DNA of 7,114 bases. Origin: Pseudomonas sp. Its GTDB lineage: Bacteria > Pseudomonadota > Gammaproteobacteria > Pseudomonadales > Pseudomonadaceae. This document shows, piece after piece, positions 1 through 5,419 of this stretch (the first letter of the stretch is position 1; each line of letters begins with the position of its first letter). The translations under genes and the position numbers were made by a program. The notes under the pieces are model-generated. The model was given only the letters and a program-made list of their open reading frames with translations, ran no database searches and was not told the origin of the DNA. The stretch spans positions 1 to 7,114 of the forward strand of contig JAQZAY010000193.1 of NCBI GenBank assembly GCA_029239415.1, read 5' to 3'.

Positions 1-105
1 GTAATGGGTCAGGGTAAATCCGTAGTCAAACCAAATGACTTCTTCAGGCTTTGGCTTGATAGCATTTTTCACAACTGCGAATGGACCCTGTGGTTGAGCT
101 ACTGA
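1..105 (+). CDS. Possible 3' end of an unidentified gene (partial)
   Basis: Plus frame 1 is open from the window edge to a TGA at 103-105 and encodes 34 residues rich in aromatics, ending in EWTLWLSY. I do not recognise the family. The stretch is visibly poorer in GC than the rest of the window, which could mean a transferred gene. The opposite strand in the same register is also open from about 117 down to position 1 (it contains VIWFDYGFTLTHY), so the strand is not certain. The plus strand is preferred because its third codon positions are richer in GC, its stop codon lies just before a palindrome, and the arrangement would be convergent with the TenA gene. Confidence 0.35.
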   Translation, partial: VMGQGKSVVKPNDFFRLWLDSIFHNCEWTLWLSY

Positions 106-122
106 GTTGCTGTGTTTCTACT

Positions 123-169
123 GGCCTCTTCGCTGGCAAGTAGGAGCGCCGAACCGCAGCGAAGAGGTC
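123..169. repeat. REP-like palindrome between convergent genes
   Basis: GGCCTCTTCGCTG (123-135) pairs with CAGCGAAGAGGTC (157-169), giving a 13-bp stem with one G-T pair and a 21-nt loop. Read on the minus strand, the loop carries GCTCCTAC, the tag typical of Pseudomonas REP sequences, and the CCTCTTCGC arm is also typical. It lies 26 nt past the TenA stop codon and 18 nt past the putative stop at 105. It could therefore act as a two-way 3' mRNA stabiliser or weak terminator. There is no T tract, so a simple intrinsic terminator is unlikely. Confidence 0.7.
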
Positions 170-194
170 CGACCTGGCGCAGCGGGCGTTCAGC

Positions 195-851
195 TCACCC
201 CTGCCCCTCCAGCCCCATCTGCCAGAAATCCGCTTCCAGCTTCGAGGCCTGCGCAAAGATCCCGGCGAGCTCGACGAACCGCTGCTCGGTCATGCTGCGT
301 GCCGCGAGCTCGTCCAGGTGCTTGCGTGCGGCGCTGGCCACGCCCTGGTAGCCCTCGCCGGCGTATTCGCCGATCCACTCGCGGTATGGGTGCTTGGCCA
401 GGTCGATGCCCGTCGACAGGTTGCGGCCGATCTCGGCATAGCCGATCACGCAGGGCGCCAGTGCAACGTGCAGGTCCAGCAGGTCGCCTGCCGCGCCGCA
501 ATCCAGCACGAAGCGGGTATAGGCCACGGTGGCCTGGTGCTCGGGCGCGGCTTCGATGTCGGCCTGGGTCAGGCCCCAGCGGGCGCACAGGCGCAGGTGC
601 AGGTCGGTCTCGTCGAGGATCGCCGCCAGTCCCGCCTGGGCGGCGCGGATGTCGGTCGGGCGGCGGCTCTTGTAGGCGGCCAGGGCCCAGGCGCGGGCGA
701 ACTGGATCAGGAACAGGTAGTCCTGCACCAGGTAGGTCCGGAAGGCATCCTCGGCCAGGGTACCGTCGCCCATCTGGCGCACGAAACGGTGGTTGACGTA
801 GCTGTCCCACTGCGGCCCTGAGGCGGCCTTGAGGCGGTCGAAGATATCCAT
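195..851 (-). CDS. tenA: TenA (Cys type): aminopyrimidine aminohydrolase / thiaminase II
   Basis: This 218-aa protein has the full usual length of TenA, an all-helical cytosolic enzyme that hydrolyses 4-amino-5-aminomethyl-2-methylpyrimidine (amino-HMP) to HMP, salvaging thiamin breakdown products; it can also cleave thiamin. By eye against the Bacillus subtilis enzyme, the active-site set is present: Asp44 in LVQDYLF, Tyr111, the nucleophile Cys134 in LAPCVIGYAEIG, Tyr138, and Glu206 in KLEADFWQMG. Phe47 stands where B. subtilis has Tyr47. The ATG at 851 follows the upstream gene's stop after 3 nt and has a strong Shine-Dalgarno (AAGGGGAGG, 860-868) inside that gene, so the two are co-transcribed and probably translationally coupled. 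A TPP riboswitch heads the unit, which fixes the thiamin role. Many databases label this family as a transcriptional regulator, a historical misnomer. Confidence 0.9.
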   Translation of the reverse strand: MDIFDRLKAASGPQWDSYVNHRFVRQMGDGTLAEDAFRTYLVQDYLFLIQFARAWALAAYKSRRPTDIRAAQAGLAAILDETDLHLRLCARWGLTQADIEAAPEHQATVAYTRFVLDCGAAGDLLDLHVALAPCVIGYAEIGRNLSTGIDLAKHPYREWIGEYAGEGYQGVASAARKHLDELAARSMTEQRFVELAGIFAQASKLEADFWQMGLEGQG

Positions 852-854
852 GGG

Positions 855-1502
855 TCAGGCCTCCCCTTCATAGATGGCATCGAAGAAGGCGCGCTCGAGT
901 TCCACGCTGCGCAGGAAGAAATCGGTAGTGACTGCTGCCTGCCTGGGCCCGACGCGGTCCAGCTCAGCACGCAGGAAGGCCACGAAATCACGGAATGCCG
1001 GGTTGTCGTGCAAGGTGATCCACTCGGCATGCACGAAGTTGTCCGGCAATGGCTGCGGCGCCTTGGCGGCCCAGTCCAGGTAGAGCCATTCGGCCACGTT
1101 CAATACCGCCAGTGCCGCCGCGTACGAGCGGCTGGCCGCCGCCTCGCGCATGATCGCCTTGAAGCCTGCGGTGGGCAGCGTGTCCTGCGGCTGCTCGCGT
1201 TGCTCGGGGCTGACGCCCAGTGCCTCGAACGCACGCAGGAAATAGGTGTTCTCCTCGCCCGAGATCATCCCGGCGAAGCGCCCCAGGCGCAGGCGCGCCT
1301 CGAACGTGTCCGCGGTCGCGATGGCCGCGCCCAGCAGGACCAGGAAACTGTCGAGAAAACGATGGTCCTGCACCAGGTAGCGGGTCATCACGGAGTCCGC
1401 CACGCGGCCCTCGAAGAGCTCGGTGACAAAGCGGTGTTCGACGGCCGTAGTCCAGTTCGGCTCGCTCTGCGAGCGCAGGAGGTCGGTGAAGCGTTCGGTC
1501 AT
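855..1502 (-). CDS. TenA-family protein, Glu type (TenA_E), probable formylamino-HMP/amino-HMP hydrolase
   Basis: This 215-aa protein shares the TenA/PqqC-like helical fold (LVQDHRFLDSFLVLLGAA at 43-60, Asp46 matching the substrate-binding Asp). Where classical TenA has its nucleophilic Cys, it has Glu138 in NVAEWLYLDWA. That places it in the TenA_E subfamily. The C-terminal Glu of the family is probably Glu201 or Glu203 in SVELERAFFD. Plant TenA_E enzymes are reported to hydrolyse N-formylamino-HMP to amino-HMP much faster than amino-HMP to HMP, so by inference this protein may act one step before the Cys-type TenA encoded just downstream. The frame stays open up to 1613, but that would run into the riboswitch. 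The ATG at 1502 is preferred because AGAGGA (1510-1515) precedes it at normal spacing and the family's N terminus starts there. It is the first gene after the riboswitch. Confidence 0.85.
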   Translation of the reverse strand: MTERFTDLLRSQSEPNWTTAVEHRFVTELFEGRVADSVMTRYLVQDHRFLDSFLVLLGAAIATADTFEARLRLGRFAGMISGEENTYFLRAFEALGVSPEQREQPQDTLPTAGFKAIMREAAASRSYAAALAVLNVAEWLYLDWAAKAPQPLPDNFVHAEWITLHDNPAFRDFVAFLRAELDRVGPRQAAVTTDFFLRSVELERAFFDAIYEGEA

Positions 1503-1505
1503 GGT

Positions 1506-1528
1506 GCTGTCCTCTGGAAGGTGACAGC
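1506..1528 (-). promoter_or_regulatory. Hairpin enclosing the Shine-Dalgarno of the first TenA gene
   Basis: On the minus strand GCTGTC (1528-1523) pairs with GACAGC (1511-1506). The 11-nt loop ends in AGAG of the Shine-Dalgarno AGAGGA, and CCT in the loop can further pair with AGG. The stem ends 3 nt before the ATG at 1502. This is the position expected of a ribosome-blocking sequestor in a translational riboswitch. The pairing is visible; its role is inferred. Confidence 0.5.
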
Positions 1529-1553
1529 GAGACCGTGGATATCTGGCATGAAG

Positions 1554-1572
1554 CGGCCTCGCATTGAGGCCG
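1554..1572 (-). other. GC-rich hairpin in the riboswitch leader
   Basis: CGGCCTC and GAGGCCG form a perfect 7-bp stem around a 5-nt loop, between the TPP aptamer and the TenA_E start codon. On the minus strand it is followed by CTTCATGCC rather than a run of T, so it does not look like a standard intrinsic terminator. It could be a pause site or part of the expression platform. Confidence 0.4.
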
Positions 1573-1594
1573 GCAAAGAAGGCAGGCTGGTTAT

Positions 1595-1696
1595 CCCATC
1601 CCTTCGCCGGCATGATCCGGATCAGGTTCGAAGGGTCACCGCGCTGCGAAGTGCCAGCAGTTTCTCAGCCCCTTGCAGGGCTCCCCTTGGTGGGGT
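1595..1696 (-). promoter_or_regulatory. TPP riboswitch (THI element)
   Basis: The minus strand carries the two invariant blocks of the TPP aptamer: CTGAGA (1668-1663) and ACCTGATCCGGATCATGCC followed by GGCG (1627-1605). The helices can be traced: P1 CCCA/TGGG (1694-1691 with 1598-1595), P2 AAGGG/CCCTT (1688-1684 with 1635-1631), and P3 AGCCC/GGGCT. An optional side stem (CTGC/GCAG) lies between P3 and P2. The element binds thiamin pyrophosphate and normally lowers expression of the gene after it. Here it lies 92 nt before the TenA_E start, so the two TenA genes should be derepressed when TPP is scarce. The lack of a T-tract terminator and the hairpin over the Shine-Dalgarno favour control of translation. 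Confidence 0.96.
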
Positions 1697-1698
1697 CA

Positions 1699-1728
1699 TG
1701 TATACAGCAGACCGGGGCTGGCTGTCAT
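1699..1728 (-). promoter_or_regulatory. Candidate promoter for the riboswitch-tenA transcript
   Basis: On the minus strand ATGACA (1728-1723) and TATACA (1704-1699) are separated by 18 nt and resemble sigma-70 -35 and -10 boxes (5/6 and 5/6 matches). The predicted start would fall near 1692, inside the 5' strand of aptamer P1. That is slightly too close, so the true start may be shifted or another promoter may be used. Transcription could also enter from the methyltransferase gene. Confidence 0.3.
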
Positions 1729-1748
1729 CTTGCACTACGCGTACAACC

Positions 1749-1782
1749 CCGGCCTGCGCGCCACCCGCTCGCGCAAAGCCGG
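1749..1782. terminator. Hairpin after the methyltransferase gene, possible terminator
   Basis: CCGGC/GCCGG and TGCGCG/CGCGCA form an 11-bp stem with a small internal loop (C opposite AA) and a 9-nt loop. It begins 15 nt past the methyltransferase stop codon on the minus strand and lies before the candidate riboswitch promoter. No T tract follows, so it may slow or stop transcription only weakly, or protect the mRNA 3' end. Confidence 0.35.
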
Positions 1783-1797
1783 CATTGCTTCAGTCGT

Positions 1798-2844
1798 CTA
1801 CTTGCGTGCCTCCAGTATCAGGTTGAACGGTGTCTCGGTGGCCCGCCGGAAATGGCTGAACCCTGCCTGCGCGAAGACCTCGCGAAGGCGTGCTTCGCCA
1901 GCCTGGGCGCCAAGGCCCAGGCCGACTTCCTGGGACAGCGAGTTGGGCGTGCAAATGAACGTCGACGCTGCGTAGAACAACCTGCCGACCGGATTGAGGT
2001 TGTCGTCCAGCGTATCCTGGGCGAATGGTTCGACCAGCAGCACCGTGCCATCGGCTTTCAACGACTGGTAGGCATGCCTTGCAGCACCGACAGGATCGCC
2101 CATGTCGTGCAGGCAATCGAAGTAGCACACCAGGTCGTAGTCGCTGCCGGGATAGTCCTTGGCGGCGCCCTGCTCGAATCTCACTCGGTCGCTCACTCCG
2201 CCTTCCCTGGCCCGCTCGGTGGCGGTGGTAATGGAAGGTGCGTGATAGTCGAAACCGACAAATCGCGAAGCGGGAAACGCCTGGGCCATGACAATGGTCG
2301 AGGCGCCATGCCCGCAGCCGACATCCGCCACCTTGGCACCGGCCTTCAGTTTGTCGACAACGCCTTCCAGCGCAGGCAGCCACTCGGCCACCAGGAACGT
2401 CTTGTAGCCCGGCCGGAAGAAACGCTCGGTGCCACTGAACATGCACGGGTGATGATCGCCCCAGGCAAGTCCGCCGTCGCCGCGCATGGCAGCGACCAGC
2501 TTGTCCTTGTCGAGGAACAGCGAGGCGACCACCATCGCGCCACCGGCGATGTAGACCGGTGAGTCTTCCACCGCCAGCGCCAGCGCCTGTTCTTCGGGCA
2601 GCACGAAGGTACCGGCGTGGTGTTCCATGTAGCCCGAGGCCGCCTGGGCACTGAGCCACTCGCGGACCAGGCGCGGGTGGCAGCCGGTCTTGCCGGCCAG
2701 CGCCTCGGGGGTGACCGGCTGGCTGTCGGCCATGGCCTTGTAGAGACCCAGTTCGTCACCGAGGATGACGTTGGCCAGAATGGCCGCGGCGCCCATGTCG
2801 GACACCAGTCTGCCCATGAACTCTTGAAGCCTGGCTTCGTCCAT
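1798..2844 (-). CDS. Class I SAM-dependent methyltransferase with N-terminal winged helix
   Basis: This 348-aa cytosolic protein has two parts. Residues about 10-85 look like a winged helix of the Rv2258c type (LGDELGLYKAMA, then TPEALAGKTGCHPRLVREWL and GYMEHHAGTFVLPEE); in this family it serves dimer or substrate contacts rather than DNA binding. Residues about 165-290 are a Rossmann methyltransferase: motif I VADVGCGHG (172-180), an acidic end of strand 2 at FVGFDY (195-200), and motif IV DLVCYFDCLHDM (237-248). A long C-terminal tail follows, as in small-molecule O- or C-methyltransferases. The substrate is unknown. The frame is open upstream to 2961, but the ATG at 2844 has AGGAGGG (2851-2857) 6 nt ahead. 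It lies upstream of the riboswitch, and there is no sign that it belongs to the thiamin unit. Confidence 0.87.
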   Translation of the reverse strand: MDEARLQEFMGRLVSDMGAAAILANVILGDELGLYKAMADSQPVTPEALAGKTGCHPRLVREWLSAQAASGYMEHHAGTFVLPEEQALALAVEDSPVYIAGGAMVVASLFLDKDKLVAAMRGDGGLAWGDHHPCMFSGTERFFRPGYKTFLVAEWLPALEGVVDKLKAGAKVADVGCGHGASTIVMAQAFPASRFVGFDYHAPSITTATERAREGGVSDRVRFEQGAAKDYPGSDYDLVCYFDCLHDMGDPVGAARHAYQSLKADGTVLLVEPFAQDTLDDNLNPVGRLFYAASTFICTPNSLSQEVGLGLGAQAGEARLREVFAQAGFSHFRRATETPFNLILEARK

Positions 2845-2854
2845 GTCATGCCCT

Positions 2855-2864
2855 CCTGTACAGG
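2855..2864. promoter_or_regulatory. Perfect palindrome CCTGTACAGG at the methyltransferase start
   Basis: This 10-bp perfect palindrome overlaps the Shine-Dalgarno of the methyltransferase gene and lies 11 nt before its ATG. As a zero-loop inverted repeat it suits a dimeric DNA-binding protein better than an RNA hairpin. No regulator gene is adjacent, so the assignment is tentative. Confidence 0.3.
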
Positions 2865-2915
2865 ATGAAGGGACATTGAGTTTAGCCCTTGGCGCCATGA
2901 TCGATACGGCCGGCG

Positions 2916-2957
2916 GACAAACGTCGCGTTTTGCTGTCGAGACCGTTTGTCGAGACC
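2916..2957. repeat. Short direct and inverted repeats in the divergent intergenic region
   Basis: TGTCGAGACC occurs twice, at 2935-2944 and 2948-2957, a 13-nt period. GACAAACG (2916-2923) is the inverse complement of CGTTTGTC (2944-2951), with 20 nt between. These sites lie between the divergent methyltransferase and DUF465 genes and could be operator half-sites. The rest of 2845-3036 shows no ORF or clear promoter to me. Confidence 0.35.
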
Positions 2958-3036
2958 TCATGTGTTTATGACAACAGCTGCGCCGGGCCCAGCTCTAAAC
3001 AGGTGTATTCATCAACAGCGTCTCAAGGAGAGCGTC

Positions 3037-3294
3037 ATGCCTGTGTCCCATGATCTTTACCAGGATCTGCATTACCCCCGCGAAATCGTCCAGCAGCGGC
3101 GACAGCAAGACCCTGAGCTCGATCGGCTGCTTGACGAGTACGTCGACATCGACAACCAGGTGCTGGCGGCGGAGTCGATCTCGGCGGGCAACTTCGAGGA
3201 TGACGACCTGCGCCGGCTGAAGGAGCGCCGCCTGGCGACCAAGTATCGCATCGAGCTGCAACTGGACAAGAACAAGAGCCGGGCCGGTTCATGA
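3037..3294 (+). CDS. DUF465 (YdcH-like) small coiled-coil protein
   Basis: This 85-aa, highly charged, probably all-helical protein begins MPVSHDLYQDLHYPREIV and has a central coiled-coil-like stretch with LDEYVDIDNQVLAAE and a basic LRRLKERRLATKYRIELQL. It matches the DUF465/YdcH family in length and pattern; the family's function is unknown. The frame is open from 2947, but the ATG at 3037 has AAGGAG at 3025-3030, an ideal spacing of 6 nt. There is no signal peptide or membrane segment. Its TGA overlaps the next gene's ATG (ATGA), which indicates a two-gene operon. Confidence 0.85.
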   Translation: MPVSHDLYQDLHYPREIVQQRRQQDPELDRLLDEYVDIDNQVLAAESISAGNFEDDDLRRLKERRLATKYRIELQLDKNKSRAGS

Positions 3295-3725
3295 CCCGCC
3301 AGGATCCGTTCGACCTGCAGCGCTTCGTCGAAGCGCAGGCCCCTGTGTTCGACCAGGTGCTCGGGGAGCTGCGGGCCGGATCCAAGCGCAGCCACTGGAT
3401 GTGGTTCGTGTTTCCCCAGGTGCAGGGCCTGGGGCACAGCGCGATGGCCAGGCGGTATGCCATTTCCGGTGTGGCCGAGGCACGGGCGTATCTGCGCCAC
3501 GATGTGCTCGGGCCTCGGCTTCGTGACAGTGTCGAGGCCCTGCTTGCGCACCCGGACAAGAGTGCGCTGCAGATGCTCGGGCATCCGGATGACGTGAAGC
3601 TACGGTCTTCGTTGACGCTGTTCGCGGCCATCGAACCTGCCGAGTCAGTATTCCATCAGGCGCTCGAGCAGTTCTTCGATGGCAGGACGGATGATAGGAC
3701 CCTCCAACAGACGCGTCCTGCATAG
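3291..3725 (+). CDS. DUF1810 family protein
   Basis: This 144-aa protein is complete for the DUF1810 family. It has DPFDLQRFVEAQ at 5-16, the hallmark KRSHWMWFVFPQVQGLG at 32-48, SAMARRYAI at 50-58, a DDVKLRSSLTLF block at 100-111, and the closing FFDGRTDDRTL. The conserved His-Trp-Met-Trp and Asp-Lys-Leu-Arg blocks suggest a binding or catalytic pocket, but no reaction is established that I can rely on. It is cytosolic, with no signal or membrane segment. No Shine-Dalgarno precedes the ATG. Since it overlaps the DUF465 stop by 4 nt (ATGA), translation is likely coupled to that gene. Confidence 0.88.
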   Translation: MTRQDPFDLQRFVEAQAPVFDQVLGELRAGSKRSHWMWFVFPQVQGLGHSAMARRYAISGVAEARAYLRHDVLGPRLRDSVEALLAHPDKSALQMLGHPDDVKLRSSLTLFAAIEPAESVFHQALEQFFDGRTDDRTLQQTRPA

Positions 3726-3764
3726 AGCCCGCCCTGCCTCTTGGGCACTCTGCATGCGCGGCCC

Positions 3765-4514
3765 TCAGGCCACGCTGCGCAGCGCCGGCAAGCGTACCAG
3801 CGACCACCCTGCCTCGGACTGCGCCAGCGCCAGGCGCACACCCTCCTGGGGCATGGCTTCGAGCAGCTCTAGCGCCAGGTCGCCGACCATCCAGTTGGCA
3901 GTATTGGAAGCGATTACCCGGCCATCGGCTGACAACAGTACGGCCTCATGCTCAAGGCGCATCAAGCTGCGCACCAGCAGGCGCTCGACGGTGTGCAGCG
4001 CCAGGTCCAGCCCCGCCACGCCGATGAAGGCACCCTGGACCATGATCGGGATGGTGAAGGTCAGGACATACATGTTGGTCCCGTAGAGATCCACATACGG
4101 GCCTTCCACGACCGGCTTGCCACTGTCACGCGGGCGGCTGTACCAGGGCATGGCCGTGTAGTCGTAATAGTTTTCGCGGCGTCGGTCGAAGTTGGGGCGC
4201 AAGGGCAGGGTCTTGCCGGCGTCGGCCAGGTACCACCATTCCAGGTGCATGTCGCGGTCCGCCAGGCAGCCTGGCTCGACGATCACCCCTCCTCCACAGC
4301 CAAAGGCACCCGTGGCCAGCAACTGCTGGTCGATGGCCGGGCGGAGCGAGGCGAGGTCCTTGGCGCCGGGTTGGCGACCTTCGGACAGGACGCGCTCCCA
4401 GAGTGCCTGGGTTTCCTCGACCAGCTGGCGGGCCTGGCGGAAGATCGTCTCCAGGGTAGTATCGAGCTGTCGGGCACACGTCGACAACGGGTCGTTTTCA
4501 CTCAGGGCAAACAT
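3765..4514 (-). CDS. Soluble Cache-domain sensor protein without output domain
   Basis: This 249-aa protein is recognisable as a PDC/Cache sensor. An N-terminal helix (about 12-48) leads to the pocket-bearing region, with YYDYTAMPWYSRP (116-128), GKPVVEGPYVD (132-142), MYVLTFTIPI (148-157) and GVAGLDLAL (165-173). A shorter second lobe follows, with LLSADGRVIASNTANWMVGD (193-212). Trp124, Tyr125, Tyr140 and Asp142 fit the aromatic-plus-Asp ligand box of Cache domains that bind amino acids or amines, though the Arg often two residues before that Trp is not there. Cache domains are normally extracytoplasmic parts of receptors. This one has no signal peptide, no membrane helix and no HAMP, kinase or GGDEF domain. 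It starts at ATG 4514 after GAGG and lies 85 nt downstream of an FCD regulator. I infer that it senses or buffers a small ligand, perhaps an amine, in the cytosol. Confidence 0.8.
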   Translation of the reverse strand: MFALSENDPLSTCARQLDTTLETIFRQARQLVEETQALWERVLSEGRQPGAKDLASLRPAIDQQLLATGAFGCGGGVIVEPGCLADRDMHLEWWYLADAGKTLPLRPNFDRRRENYYDYTAMPWYSRPRDSGKPVVEGPYVDLYGTNMYVLTFTIPIMVQGAFIGVAGLDLALHTVERLLVRSLMRLEHEAVLLSADGRVIASNTANWMVGDLALELLEAMPQEGVRLALAQSEAGWSLVRLPALRSVA

Positions 4515-4574
4515 GGCATTACCTCACGCAGATTCGGCTTTCTTGTTATGTAGCGCTGCAGGTCACGCAACTTC

Positions 4575-4591
4575 CACGCCAGCCTGGCGTG
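4575..4591. other. Small hairpin between regulator and Cache genes
   Basis: CACGCCA and TGGCGTG form a perfect 7-bp stem around a 3-nt loop, 8 nt past the regulator's stop codon on the minus strand. There is no T tract. It could attenuate transcription or set an mRNA end, allowing the regulator and the Cache protein to be made at different levels. In the remaining 60 nt before the Cache ATG I see no convincing promoter. Confidence 0.35.
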
Positions 4592-4599
4592 CACTGGCC

Positions 4600-5352
4600 T
4601 CAAGCCTCGCCGGTGTCGGCCAGCAACTCGAGGCGCAGGCTGATCAGGCGCTTGATGCCGCGGCTGACATGGGCCTCGGCCAACGCCCCGGCCAGCACGG
4701 CATCGCCTCCTGCCAGTGCCTGCAGGATCGCCCGGTGCTCTTGCTCGACCACCTCGACATCGCCGCCCCCGGCAGCTTCCAGCCACAAGAGCTCGCCCAC
4801 CTCCGACTGCAGGCGCATCTCGGCATGGGTCAGGCGCAGGGACTGGGCGGCAGCCGCCACTTCGATATGAAAACGTGCATCGGCGCGGTGCCGGGCCAGG
4901 CGCGTACCGGCCTGATGCAGGGTCTCTATGTGCTGGGCAATGCGCGCCTGCTGCTCGCGCGTGCTGCGCTTGGCGGCCAGGCGCGCCGCAGTCCCGGAGA
5001 CGGCGGTCTGCTCGTCGCCCAGGTCACGCAGGTCAGGTCCGCTCATGTCGCGCAGGCGTTGCAGCAGGTGTGCCTCGGGCAGTTCGACCGGGGCGCACAC
5101 GAAACTGCCGCCATTGCGCCCTCGCCGGGTCTCGATCAGGCCGCGCTGGCGCAGCACTACCAGCGCCTCGCGCAACGTCACCGTGGCCACGCCCAACTGC
5201 AGGGCCAACTCGGACTCGCTGGGCAACTGCTGGCCCTCGGCGAACAGACCCAGTTCGATGGCTTCCACCAGCCTGCGTGCCACTTCATCGGTACGCCCTT
5301 CCTGGCGAAGCCGAATGAAAGCAGTATTACGAGCAGTGTTCAGGGCATTCAT
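4600..5352 (-). CDS. GntR-family transcriptional regulator, FCD (FadR) subfamily
   Basis: This 250-aa protein has an N-terminal winged helix-turn-helix (about 20-87) with the GntR signature LPSESELALQLGVATVTLREAL and a GLIETRRGRNGGSFV wing. An all-helical FCD ligand domain follows (about 105-245). Asp158, His162, His206 (in EQEHRAIL) and His228 match the metal-binding positions of FCD domains, which usually bind small organic acids and thereby release DNA. The ATG at 5352 is chosen over upstream in-frame codons because AAGGAGAGG precedes it. It is divergent from the aldehyde dehydrogenase gene across 254 nt, the usual layout for a local repressor, and upstream of the Cache gene. The target and ligand are not shown by sequence; an intermediate of amine or GABA catabolism is a reasonable guess. 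Confidence 0.9.
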   Translation of the reverse strand: MNALNTARNTAFIRLRQEGRTDEVARRLVEAIELGLFAEGQQLPSESELALQLGVATVTLREALVVLRQRGLIETRRGRNGGSFVCAPVELPEAHLLQRLRDMSGPDLRDLGDEQTAVSGTAARLAAKRSTREQQARIAQHIETLHQAGTRLARHRADARFHIEVAAAAQSLRLTHAEMRLQSEVGELLWLEAAGGGDVEVVEQEHRAILQALAGGDAVLAGALAEAHVSRGIKRLISLRLELLADTGEA

Positions 5353-5419
5353 TGCCTCTCCTTGATCGAGCGGTGCAAGGCTTGGCGGACGGGCCTCGGA
5401 TAAAAGGTTGGTTTCGCAT

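Noticed and set aside
44..256. 70-codon minus-strand open frame crossing the REP palindrome and the tenA 3' end
   Set aside because: It overlaps tenA out of frame and passes through the palindrome. The peptide is Arg/Ser-rich with no family pattern.
1503..1613. Upstream extension of TenA_E by 37 residues
   Set aside because: It would place codons inside the conserved aptamer 3' block. The ATG at 1502 has its own Shine-Dalgarno and the right N terminus.
1008..2562. Plus-strand open frames (1008-1826 and 1564-2562) through TenA_E, the riboswitch and the methyltransferase
   Set aside because: They run antisense to clear genes and cross a conserved RNA element, so coding is very unlikely.
2845..2961. 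Upstream extension of the methyltransferase by 39 residues
   Set aside because: The extension has no ribosome binding site and crosses the repeat-bearing intergenic region. The ATG at 2844 has AGGAGGG at good spacing.
3724..3751. Weak stem AGAGCCC/GGG-CA-CTCT between the convergent DUF1810 and Cache genes as a terminator
   Set aside because: It has a bulge, a 12-nt loop and no T tract; I cannot separate it from chance pairing.
4192..5403. Open frame of 403 codons on the plus strand opposite the regulator and Cache genes
   Set aside because: It runs antisense through two recognisable genes and has no ribosome binding site or family pattern.
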